From Acidobacteriaceae bacterium (GTDB taxonomy: Bacteria; Acidobacteriota; Terriglobia; Terriglobales; Acidobacteriaceae), in the NCBI GenBank assembly GCA_003154055.1, contig PMCH01000166.1, forward strand, positions 1 to 5,970: a stretch of 5,970 nt of DNA, in the 5' to 3' direction. The position numbers and the translations under genes were made by a program. Position 1 is the stretch's first letter. Each line of letters begins with the position of its first letter. Positions 1 to 5,134 of this stretch are shown here, one piece after another. The notes beneath the pieces are model-generated. The model was not told the origin of the DNA. It did not search any database and saw only the letters and a list, made by a program, of their open reading frames with translations.

Positions 1-76
1 TGGTGGACCTGGTCGGGATCGAACCGACGACCTCTTCCATGCCATGGAAGCGCGCTCCCAGCTGCGCCACAGGCCC
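1..76 (-). tRNA. tRNA-Ala (anticodon GGC)
   Basis: Reading the minus strand from position 76 to 1 gives a full 76-nt cloverleaf with encoded CCA at 3-1. The acceptor arms GGGCCTG and CAGGTCC pair with a G3-U70 wobble, the identity element of alanine tRNAs. The D stem is GCGC/GCGC. The anticodon stem CTTCC/GGAAG encloses loop ATGGCAT, with anticodon GGC at plus-strand 41-43. The variable loop has 5 nt, and the T stem GTCGG/CCGAC encloses TTCGATC. It decodes GCC and GCU alanine codons. The gene ends exactly at the window edge, so its terminator and any downstream genes cannot be seen. Every arm pairs without mismatch, so the gene looks functional. Confidence 0.97.
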
Positions 77-109
77 ACTGTTTCCAACGAACAGGAATGT
101 ACTGCTTCA

Positions 110-138
110 ATTCTCGCCTAGCTTCCCCGGCGAGTCAA
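110..138 (-). promoter_or_regulatory. Candidate sigma70-type promoter for tRNA-Ala
   Basis: On the minus strand, TTGACT (plus-strand 133-138; 5 of 6 to TTGACA) is followed after exactly 17 bp by GAGAAT (110-115; 4 of 6 to TATAAT). Transcription would begin near 103, giving a leader of about 27 nt before the mature tRNA 5' end at 76, as expected for a tRNA precursor trimmed by RNase P. The call rests on motif and position only. The same stretch also holds promoter-like bases for the plus-strand gene at 196, so the two divergent promoters would overlap. Confidence 0.4.
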
Positions 139-164
139 ACTCAACTAGGATAAGGGCGTCTATA
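138..164 (+). promoter_or_regulatory. Candidate promoter of the secreted coiled-coil gene
   Basis: AACTC (138-142) is followed after 15 bp by GTCTATA (158-164). This is similar to the ECF-type element upstream of the sigma gene (AACTC, 16 bp, GTCTATA at 3351-3378). An alternative reading is a sigma70 -10 box TATATT (161-166) or TATTAT (163-168) with no convincing -35. Either way the start of transcription would fall around 170, leaving a leader of about 25 nt that contains AGAGGA (177-182), a weak ribosome-binding site 13 nt before the ATG. Which holoenzyme uses the site is unknown. Confidence 0.3.
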
Positions 165-195
165 TTATGTCTACCTAGAGGATCCTTCGAGCCCC

Positions 196-894
196 ATGTC
201 ACATTTCCGAATCCTGCTTTCGCTGGTCGCGGGTTGCGCTCTCGTGCTGCCGAAACCCGCCGCCCACGCACAAACGACCAGCCTGCCTGCCGGCGCGCAG
301 CCGCCAGTCGCGTACGCATCAGTGAACGAACTGAACAACATTCTCGGGCAATTGAAGCAAGCCGCGCAGAACATCCAGACCGACCTGGAGAAAGCGCGGG
401 TTGAGAAGTGGAAGACGGATTCCACAACCAAGCGGCAGACGCAAGGCAACGTGGAATCCATCCAGCGCAATCTGCAGTCGGCCCTGCCCGAGATCGTTGC
501 GCAGCTCAACAACGCGCCCGAGGATCTGGCGGCGACCTTCAAGCTCTATCGGAACCTGGACGCCTTGTATGACGTCTTTCGCTCGGTGGTGGAATCGGCA
601 GGCGCGTTCGGTTCGAAGGATGAATTTCAGAGTTTGAGCAACGATATCAACGCGCTCGAAAGCGTACGCCGATCGTTCGGAGAGCGGATCCAGAACCTGG
701 CAAACGCAAAAGAAGGGGAACTGACGCGGCTGCGCGGCCAGGTGAAGGCGATGCAAACCGGGCCACCCGCTCCGCCGAAGAAAATTATCGTGGACGACAC
801 GGAACAGCCCAAGAAGCCGGCAAGAAAGAAGGTGGCGAAGCCGGCGGCAGTACCTGCGCCAGTGAATCCGCAGAGTGCGCCTCCGGCGAAGTGA
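196..894 (+). CDS. Exported coiled-coil protein of unknown function
   Basis: This 232-residue protein belongs to no family I can name. Residues 1-25 form a typical signal peptide (MSHFR, then a hydrophobic core, ending AHA before Q26), so it should be exported through Sec. A V-A-G-C at 11-14 resembles a lipobox, but the cysteine is very close to the N terminus, so signal peptidase I cleavage is preferred. Residues 43-190 are almost all charged or amphipathic helix with heptad-like spacing, likely coiled coil or a helical bundle. Residues 190-232 are a disordered-looking Pro/Lys/Ala tail (PPAPPKK, KKPARKKVAKPAA), which could touch peptidoglycan or another anionic surface (inference). The ATG at 196 is chosen because the signal peptide begins there. 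The gene converges on the GGDEF frame with only 43 bp between the stops. The frame is certain from its length and coherent composition; the role is unknown. Confidence 0.85.
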   Translation: MSHFRILLSLVAGCALVLPKPAAHAQTTSLPAGAQPPVAYASVNELNNILGQLKQAAQNIQTDLEKARVEKWKTDSTTKRQTQGNVESIQRNLQSALPEIVAQLNNAPEDLAATFKLYRNLDALYDVFRSVVESAGAFGSKDEFQSLSNDINALESVRRSFGERIQNLANAKEGELTRLRGQVKAMQTGPPAPPKKIIVDDTEQPKKPARKKVAKPAAVPAPVNPQSAPPAK

Positions 895-937
895 AGGCGG
901 GTACAGGCCCAACAGGGAGGGCCAAGGGAACGAATAT

Positions 938-2152
938 TTACCGCCCCGCAGCGGTGGATTCCGATGCTTCGGTGCCATCACCCTTCGCCACGATCACGCG
1001 GTCGCGACCGGCGCTTTTGGCTTGATACAGCGCCGCATCCGCTGCGGCCAGCAATTCCTGCGGGGTAGAACCGTGAGCGGGGAATGCCGCGACCCCGACG
1101 GAAATCGTGATTTTCCCGAGCAGCCTTCCATTGCGGACGACATTCAGCTTCTTCGCCTCAGCCCGTAATTCTTCAGCGCGAGCGGACATCATCGCCAAGT
1201 CGGCATTGGGCAGAATCAAGACGAACTCTTCTCCTCCGTAGCGGCACGCGATGTCTTCCGCGCGTATCTTTTTGCTGAAAAGCGATCCCGCCTCTTGCAG
1301 AACGGCGTCACCGGCATCATGCCCGAAGGTGTCGTTAAATCTCTTAAAGTGATCCAGGTCCAGCATCAGCACTCCCAAGGGCTGCTTGGCCCGGACCACG
1401 CGATGCATCTCGCGGTCGAGCGTCTCTTCCAGGTAGCGCCGGTTAAACAGGCCGGTGAGAGGATCCCGGATGGATTGTCCCCGCAAGGCCTCGCGCAAAC
1501 GAATGTTTGCGATGGACAGGCCGATCTGCTCCGAGAAAGTACCGACCAGAGAAATCTCCGATTCCGAGAGTTCGAGCTTTCCCTCGGGAATCTGAAAATG
1601 GATGAACCCCAGCGCTTCTCCGTGCGCCAGCACCGGCATGCACACGTATGAACCGATGACTCCAGTGGCATGGGCACACGGAGCGCTATGATCTCCGGCC
1701 TGCACCGAGTAGCGGCGCCCGGTGCGCAATGCCCAACAGGAGTTAGGATCGAAGAACATGGAACTGAGCTGGCAATCCTCCCAGACACCAGCCACTTCCA
1801 GCAGGTTTCTCGATGAATTCAATAGAATAATCGCCCCCCGCCAGCCCGTGAAGAGTTTAGGAGCAAACCCGGTGATGATGGAGAAGGCCTCCGTGAGATT
1901 TGTCCCGCTCTGAAGCAACTCACCCATCCTTGCCAGTAACGCACCCTTCCTGGAACGCTCGGTGAGTTCCTGCACTAGGTTTTCGGTATGCAGATTCATT
2001 TCCCTTTGAGCACGTTCCCGCTCCCGCATTTCTTCGGTAAGGTGAGCGTTCGCTTCCACCAGGGCCGCGGTCCGCTGCCGGACCTGCTCTTCGAGGCTTT
2101 GCTGGTTGCGTTTTTGATCATCGATATCGGTACAAGTGCCAAACCACTTCAC
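938..2152 (-). CDS. GAF-GGDEF diguanylate cyclase half (C-terminal part of split gene)
   Basis: This part would make cyclic-di-GMP from two GTP in the cytoplasm. Numbered from the GTG at 2152, residues 1-12 (VKWFGTCTDIDD) are the last strand of a PAS domain. Residues 13-65 are a charged coiled coil, about 70-222 a GAF domain, and about 223-390 the GGDEF domain, entered by RDPLTGLFNRRYLEE. The active-site signature is GGEEF (306-310). The metal-binding aspartate lies in LDLDHF (265-267). The product-inhibition I-site RAED (297-300) sits exactly five residues before GGEEF, so feedback inhibition is likely. The GTG start is only the most upstream start codon after the stop. It has no ribosome-binding site and falls inside a domain, so it is probably not the original start. 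The internal ATGs at 2029 and 1999 also lack a well-spaced Shine-Dalgarno. The sequence ends at 938 in TAA, with no U-rich terminator before the convergent gene. Confidence 0.8.
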   Translation of the reverse strand: MKWFGTCTDIDDQKRNQQSLEEQVRQRTAALVEANAHLTEEMRERERAQREMNLHTENLVQELTERSRKGALLARMGELLQSGTNLTEAFSIITGFAPKLFTGWRGAIILLNSSRNLLEVAGVWEDCQLSSMFFDPNSCWALRTGRRYSVQAGDHSAPCAHATGVIGSYVCMPVLAHGEALGFIHFQIPEGKLELSESEISLVGTFSEQIGLSIANIRLREALRGQSIRDPLTGLFNRRYLEETLDREMHRVVRAKQPLGVLMLDLDHFKRFNDTFGHDAGDAVLQEAGSLFSKKIRAEDIACRYGGEEFVLILPNADLAMMSARAEELRAEAKKLNVVRNGRLLGKITISVGVAAFPAHGSTPQELLAAADAALYQAKSAGRDRVIVAKGDGTEASESTAAGR

Positions 2153-2209
2153 GATCGTGCCGTCGGCATCGCGGACCGGGTGGGCCCGACAGAGCTGCCA
2201 GCGATAAGT

Positions 2210-3229
2210 TTAGTCGCCGGCCCGAAGAAGACGATATTGATTTTCGTAGTTCTCGCCCGTTTGAATGGAATGCTCCCACCTCAGCGCGGTGTAGGGCTGA
2301 TCCTCAAGGTGGAGCACGCTCAGCCATTGGTTTCCCTCCGATTGGGCGTATCCTCGGCCCGAATAGTCATACCAGCGCTTGTTAAAGAAGTCCTTGTATC
2401 CATCTGGGCCCGCCGTCCATACGATCTGGGGTATGGTTTCGGCCAAGGTACGGAAATAGTCTTCTGTTTTGTGGGCCCCATCGACGACCTTCCTCTGTGC
2501 CGCGACCAACCGGTCCAGGAAGGACGTCACGATGGCTAACAGGAGCACGAGCAGGCTGATAAGACTGATGGCAGCTGTCCCCAGAGCGGAAATACTCACG
2601 GCATGCGACAGATCCACGGCTTCGTCAGACGGCATAAAGGTGACCGCCCACATCCCCGTGTAGTGCACCATGGGAATGCCGCTACCCATCACAAATGCGC
2701 TGAAGATCTTGCGCCAACTTGTCTCGATTTCCTTGCGGACGCCCAAGGAAAGAATCAGGGCCAAATACGAAATACCGATGGCCAAGCCAACCGAAGCGCC
2801 CACGATCGTCGGGTGGTAGTGCGCCCGGGCCGGGAGACGCATGGCGACCATCCCGATGTAGTGCATGGCCACGATCCCGCATCCCATGAAAAGGCTGGCC
2901 AGAGCCTTTTGCCAGCCTTTGAGATGCTCGCGGCTGACGGTATGCAGAGCAATCGCGCTGGCACCGATGGCAGCCAGCAGCGAGACCGCCACCGTGGGCA
3001 GATCGTAGAGGACCTTCATCGGCAGGCAGAATGCCAGCATGCCGATGTAGTGCATGGCCCAGATTCCCATGCCCATGGACGTCGCGCCACCTACGACCCA
3101 GTACACCCGCGTCCAGTTCCGCGCCGTGGTGACGCGGCCTCCTAAATCCAGGGCAGCGTAGGAGGCGACGATCGAGATCAGAATGGAAAGTGCAACCAAC
3201 TGCAAGTCATAGCTTCCGTGCATGGACAT
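2210..3229 (-). CDS. MHYT membrane sensor with truncated PAS domain (N-terminal part of split gene)
   Basis: This 339-residue frame is an integral-membrane sensor. Numbered from the ATG at 3229, seven hydrophobic helices span roughly 8-28, 43-66, 77-97, 108-130, 143-163, 175-197 and 215-237. The three family motifs are MHYI (59-62), MHYI (122-125) and VHYT (188-191, Met replaced by Val). Family literature proposes that MHYT residues bind copper and may sense oxygen, CO or NO. Residues 255-339 start a PAS_3-type domain (RTLAETIPQIVW, RWYDYSG) that stops at RLLRAGD through the TAA at 2210-2212, without its last strands. The start is uncertain: TTG at 3238, ATG at 3229 and ATG at 3223 are all in frame, and none has a good Shine-Dalgarno. 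ATG 3229 is chosen as the upstream ATG. If made alone, it would be a sensor without its cyclase output. Confidence 0.8.
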   Translation of the reverse strand: MSMHGSYDLQLVALSILISIVASYAALDLGGRVTTARNWTRVYWVVGGATSMGMGIWAMHYIGMLAFCLPMKVLYDLPTVAVSLLAAIGASAIALHTVSREHLKGWQKALASLFMGCGIVAMHYIGMVAMRLPARAHYHPTIVGASVGLAIGISYLALILSLGVRKEIETSWRKIFSAFVMGSGIPMVHYTGMWAVTFMPSDEAVDLSHAVSISALGTAAISLISLLVLLLAIVTSFLDRLVAAQRKVVDGAHKTEDYFRTLAETIPQIVWTAGPDGYKDFFNKRWYDYSGRGYAQSEGNQWLSVLHLEDQPYTALRWEHSIQTGENYENQYRLLRAGD

Positions 3230-3253
3230 CGGTTGCAAAGGTGGCCCCGGGTC

Positions 3254-3279
3254 GGTAATCGGGTCGAATTGCGATTACC
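3254..3279. repeat. Perfect 8-bp inverted repeat with 10-nt spacer upstream of the MHYT gene
   Basis: GGTAATCG (3254-3261) and CGATTACC (3272-3279) are exact reverse complements around a 10-nt spacer. The element lies 25-50 nt upstream of the MHYT start at 3229, so it could be a hairpin in that gene's leader or an operator for a dimeric regulator. No U-run follows on either strand, which argues against an intrinsic terminator. The sigma gene on the other strand begins 188 bp away. Function is unproven. Confidence 0.45.
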
Positions 3280-3348
3280 TTTAGCTGCTTTCCGAATGGC
3301 TTCGGATCCGCCCCTTCTATCACACTGATAACACAATCTTTATCCGCT

Positions 3349-3378
3349 GGAACTCTGGCCCGGTCCGCGGAGTCTATA
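3349..3378 (+). promoter_or_regulatory. Candidate ECF-type promoter of the sigma/anti-sigma operon
   Basis: GGAACTC (3349-3355) is followed after 16 bp by GTCTATA (3372-3378). This closely matches the classical extracytoplasmic-function promoter form GGAACTT, 15-17 bp, GTCTAA known from E. coli sigma E. Transcription would start near 3385, with a leader of about 80 nt before the sigma ATG at 3467. ECF operons are commonly autoregulated, so this site fits its position. The match is to a consensus from another phylum, so the exact specificity of this sigma factor is inferred. Confidence 0.4.
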
Positions 3379-3448
3379 GTCACTAAGGCGGGGTACAGTG
3401 GACTAGGCTCCGGAAAAGAAGATCCCCGCCGTCGGGCCCCGGAAACTC

Positions 3449-3458
3449 TATAATGAGG
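3449..3458 (+). promoter_or_regulatory. Perfect TATAAT box and GAGG ribosome-binding site before the sigma gene
   Basis: TATAAT (3449-3454) matches the sigma70 -10 consensus exactly, but the position 17 bp upstream reads CCGCCG, not a -35 box. GAGG (3455-3458) lies 8 nt before the ATG at 3467 and is a good ribosome-binding site. If the TATAAT were used, transcription would begin about 6 nt before that ATG and the GAGG would not be transcribed. The two readings therefore exclude each other, and the ribosome-binding-site role seems likelier. Confidence 0.4.
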
Positions 3459-3466
3459 GTGCTGCC

Positions 3467-4198
3467 ATGAGGATTATGGCGGGAGCTACCACATTGGGCG
3501 ATCTCGCAAGCGCTATCGGAGCCCGAGGCCAGGAAGCCGCCGTCATTGCTGAGTTAAAGGCGGGTTCCGAGGAGGCTTACGCCTGGCTGATCGGGCAATA
3601 CCATCAGCCCATTTACAGCCTTGTTTACCGCATGGTGAACGACCCTTCGGACGCGGCGGACACAACCCAGGAAGTCTTCCTCAAGGTCTTCCGCGGAATG
3701 AAGCACTTCCACGGCGAGTCGAGCCTGAAGACTTGGATGTACCGGATCGCACTGCACGAAGCGGCGAACCGGCGGCGGTGGTGGTTCCGGCACAAAGCCC
3801 ACGAGGCATCGATCGAACCAGTGGAAGTGGGCGACTGCGAGTTCTCTGGAGAAGACCGGCTGGTCGATCAGGGCGAGTCGCCCTTTGAAAAGTTTGCGCA
3901 CGAAGAGGTGCGGACGGCAGTAGCGGACGCCCTGCACGACGTTCCAGAACCGTACCAGACTGCGGTAATTCTTCGTGACCTGGAAGACATGTCGTATGAC
4001 GAAATCGCCGAGGTCCTGCAGATATCGCTGGGAACGGTGAAGTCGCGCATCACCCGCGGACGGCAGGCGTTGCGGATGAGATTGTCAGGATATGTCCGGG
4101 AAGTCGGCGAGGAAATGGGGCTGGCCGCGCCGGAACAGAACCAGCCCAAGGGTACCCATGGTTCGCGTGATGGCAGAGAGGTTGAGGTGACGCCATGA
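3467..4198 (+). CDS. ECF-type RNA polymerase sigma factor (RpoE-like)
   Basis: This 243-residue protein directs RNA polymerase to a special promoter set, probably after an envelope signal. Residues 37-104 form sigma region 2, with the core-binding and -10-recognition stretch DAADTTQEVFLKVFRGMKHF (62-81) and the region 2.4 segment SSLKTWMYRIALHEAANRRR. Residues 105-147 are a charged linker ending GESPFEKF. Residues 148-203 form region 4: LHDVPEPYQTAVILRDLEDM, then a helix-turn-helix in SYDEIAEVLQISLGTVKSRI that reads the -35 element. A non-conserved N-terminal extension of about 35 residues and a C-terminal tail of about 35 residues flank these. There is no SnoaL-type or other extra domain. 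The ATG at 3467 has GAGG 8 nt upstream; Met4 (ATG 3476) is an alternative. The stop overlaps the next start as ATGA, so sigma and anti-sigma are translationally coupled. I do not assign an ECF subgroup. Confidence 0.95.
   Translation: MRIMAGATTLGDLASAIGARGQEAAVIAELKAGSEEAYAWLIGQYHQPIYSLVYRMVNDPSDAADTTQEVFLKVFRGMKHFHGESSLKTWMYRIALHEAANRRRWWFRHKAHEASIEPVEVGDCEFSGEDRLVDQGESPFEKFAHEEVRTAVADALHDVPEPYQTAVILRDLEDMSYDEIAEVLQISLGTVKSRITRGRQALRMRLSGYVREVGEEMGLAAPEQNQPKGTHGSRDGREVEVTP
4184..4198 (+). promoter_or_regulatory. Strong ribosome-binding site and ATGA overlap coupling sigma to anti-sigma
   Basis: GAGGTGA (4184-4190) inside the last codons of the sigma gene lies 4 nt before the ATG at 4195, and that ATG shares bases with the sigma stop TGA (4196-4198). 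This arrangement ties anti-sigma production to sigma translation and keeps the two near equal amounts. It also fixes the anti-sigma start with high certainty. Confidence 0.8.
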
Positions 4199-4863
4199 AC
4201 TGCGCTGAGGCCAAGAAGATGTTTTCGCCGTATCTGGACGGACAAGTGAGTGGAGCCCAGATGCGCGCGCTCGGCCGCCACATGGAAACATGTGTCCGCT
4301 GCGAACAGGAATATACCGGCCTTAGGCGGACGCAGCAATTGCTGGCCGGACTGGGCCCGAAGAAAGCCCCCGCCGACCTGGCTCTGAAGATGCGTGTGGC
4401 AATCTCGCAGGAGATCGCCCAATCGCGGCGCCCGCGGTTCCAGGGCGTACTGGTGAGATTCGAAAACGCGCTGAACGCCTTCATGGTTCCGGCGACGGCT
4501 GGACTCGTCAGTGCGGTGGTGATTTTCGGATTGCTGCTCGGCTTCTTCGCGCTCCCGGGGCAGTTGCGGGCCAGCAGCGACGTTCCGCTCATGTTGTACA
4601 CCGCACCCCAACTGGAGCAGTCATCGTTCGGCAGTTCCTTCGGCAGTATCGGCGACGATTCGGTGGTGATTGAGGCCTATGTGGACGCCAATGGACGGGT
4701 GCAGGATTACCGCATCCTGTCGCAACCGGATGATGACGAAGCGCTGCTGCCGAAGGTAAAGAACATGTTGATCTTCACCACCTTCCGGCCAGCCACTTCC
4801 ATGGGACGTCCGACGCCGGGCCGTGCGGTGATTTCATTTTCCAAGATCAACGTCAGGGGCTAG
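4195..4863 (+). CDS. Membrane anti-sigma factor, zf-HC2 domain plus TonB-C-like periplasmic domain
   Basis: This 222-residue protein should bind and silence the sigma factor encoded just upstream. Residues 1-45 are a zf-HC2 (ZAS-type) zinc domain: C3, then H29-x3-C33-x2-C36, the usual ligands, in the cytoplasm. Residues 46-95 are a charged linker. Residues 97-120 (FMVPATAGLVSAVVIFGLLL and following) form one membrane helix, placing the rest in the periplasm. Residues 121-150 are a Ser/Gly-rich spacer. Residues 155-218 look like a TonB C-terminal fold: VVIEAYVDANGRVQDYRIL, then LLPKVKNMLIFTTFRPA, then GRPTPGRAVISF. That follows the family pattern of a VDxxGxVxxxxIL strand, a helix and FxPAxxxGxPxxG. 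There is no Pro-rich spacer or ExbB-contacting TonB N terminus, so it is not an energy transducer. The TonB-like part is an unusual sensing or docking module (inference). No terminator directly follows; a hairpin lies at 4943-4969. Confidence 0.9.
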   Translation: MNCAEAKKMFSPYLDGQVSGAQMRALGRHMETCVRCEQEYTGLRRTQQLLAGLGPKKAPADLALKMRVAISQEIAQSRRPRFQGVLVRFENALNAFMVPATAGLVSAVVIFGLLLGFFALPGQLRASSDVPLMLYTAPQLEQSSFGSSFGSIGDDSVVIEAYVDANGRVQDYRILSQPDDDEALLPKVKNMLIFTTFRPATSMGRPTPGRAVISFSKINVRG

Positions 4864-4942
4864 ATCCCGGCGCAATTCTGCTCGCCATCGCGGCGGAGTG
4901 GCTACCCACACTCAGGGCAAAGCGCGAATTTCTGCACACAAC

Positions 4943-4969
4943 AGCGCCCTTCTGTCGGTCCGGGGCGCT
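4943..4969 (+). repeat. 7-bp perfect inverted repeat (hairpin) after the sigma operon
   Basis: AGCGCCC (4943-4949) and GGGCGCT (4963-4969) pair perfectly across a 13-nt loop, 80 nt after the anti-sigma stop and 19 nt before the next promoter's -35 box. The stem is GC-rich, but TACCCG follows, not a U-run. It may slow polymerase or protect the 3' end of the operon transcript, and is not a textbook intrinsic terminator. The rest of 4864-4987 shows nothing I can name. Confidence 0.35.
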
Positions 4970-4987
4970 TACCCGCGCGGAACGCGT

Positions 4988-5016
4988 TTGACCGCGAAAT
5001 GAGCAGTTCGTACACT
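4988..5016 (+). promoter_or_regulatory. Candidate sigma70-type promoter of the gene at 5132
   Basis: TTGACC (4988-4993, 5 of 6 to consensus) and TACACT (5011-5016, 4 of 6) are separated by exactly 17 bp. Transcription would start near 5023, giving a leader of about 109 nt before the CTG start at 5132. The promoter lies just after the hairpin at 4943-4969. This supports the next gene being its own transcription unit, separate from the sigma operon. Confidence 0.5.
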
Positions 5017-5119
5017 ATCCTTAGCAGTCTGCGGAAAGAACCAGCCTAGTCGCATCGCCCCTGATGCAAGCCACGGCTTTTCCCGCAGCCTGCTGCACTC
5101 CCCATCTGGGCCCGCGATC

Positions 5120-5134
5120 AGGAGGATTTCCCTG
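5120..5134 (+). promoter_or_regulatory. Strong ribosome-binding site that selects a CTG start
   Basis: AGGAGGA (5120-5126) is a near-perfect anti-16S match. The codon at ideal distance is CTG at 5132-5134, 5 nt after the final A. No in-frame ATG, GTG or TTG lies between the upstream stop (5000-5002) and this site. The next in-frame starts are TTG 5150, TTG 5156 and ATG 5168, all more than 20 nt away. Confidence 0.6.

Larger units (their letters stand above)
938..3229 (-). pseudogene. MHYT-PAS-GAF-GGDEF diguanylate cyclase, interrupted by an in-frame TAA
   Basis: The two open frames at 2210-3229 and 938-2152 lie in the same reading frame, separated by one TAA (plus-strand TTA at 2210-2212) and 19 sense codons. 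Reading through the stop gives QYRLLRAGD-stop-TYRW, then QLCRAHPVRDADGTI and VKWFGTCTDIDD. That is the expected continuous C-terminal half of a PAS/PAC domain, so the ancestral gene was one unit of about 763 codons. The order is seven membrane helices with three MHYT motifs, PAS, a short coiled coil, GAF and GGDEF. No other stop or frameshift is visible, and all catalytic residues are intact. The event is therefore recent, a sequence error, or tolerated by readthrough or internal initiation. TAA followed by A is not a classic readthrough context. I list the two halves separately as well, because either could still be made. Confidence 0.7.

Noticed and set aside
196..240. Lipoprotein lipobox V-A-G-C at residues 11-14 of the secreted coiled-coil protein
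   Set aside because: The cysteine at position 14 is too near the N terminus for a usual lipoprotein signal, and a good signal peptidase I site (AHA before Q26) follows. It is kept only as an alternative in the gene entry.
906..923. GGCCC/GGGCC inverted repeat as a terminator between the convergent genes
   Set aside because: The stem is only 5 bp with an 8-nt loop, there is no U-run on either strand, and such repeats are common in GC-rich DNA.
2150..2215. A frameshift between the MHYT-PAS and GAF-GGDEF frames
   Set aside because: The distance from the TAA to the downstream GTG is a multiple of three, and the intervening codons translate to good PAS sequence in the same frame. The break is a nonsense codon, not an indel.
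2603..3145. Long plus-strand open frame of about 180 codons opposite the MHYT gene
   Set aside because: It is antisense to a clearly recognisable membrane protein, is rich in His/Asp/Arg as expected from a GC-rich shadow frame, and has no family motif or ribosome-binding site.
3236..3238. TTG as the start of the MHYT gene
   Set aside because: It extends the frame by only three residues, lacks a clear ribosome-binding site (only GGGG nearby), and an in-frame ATG follows at 3229.
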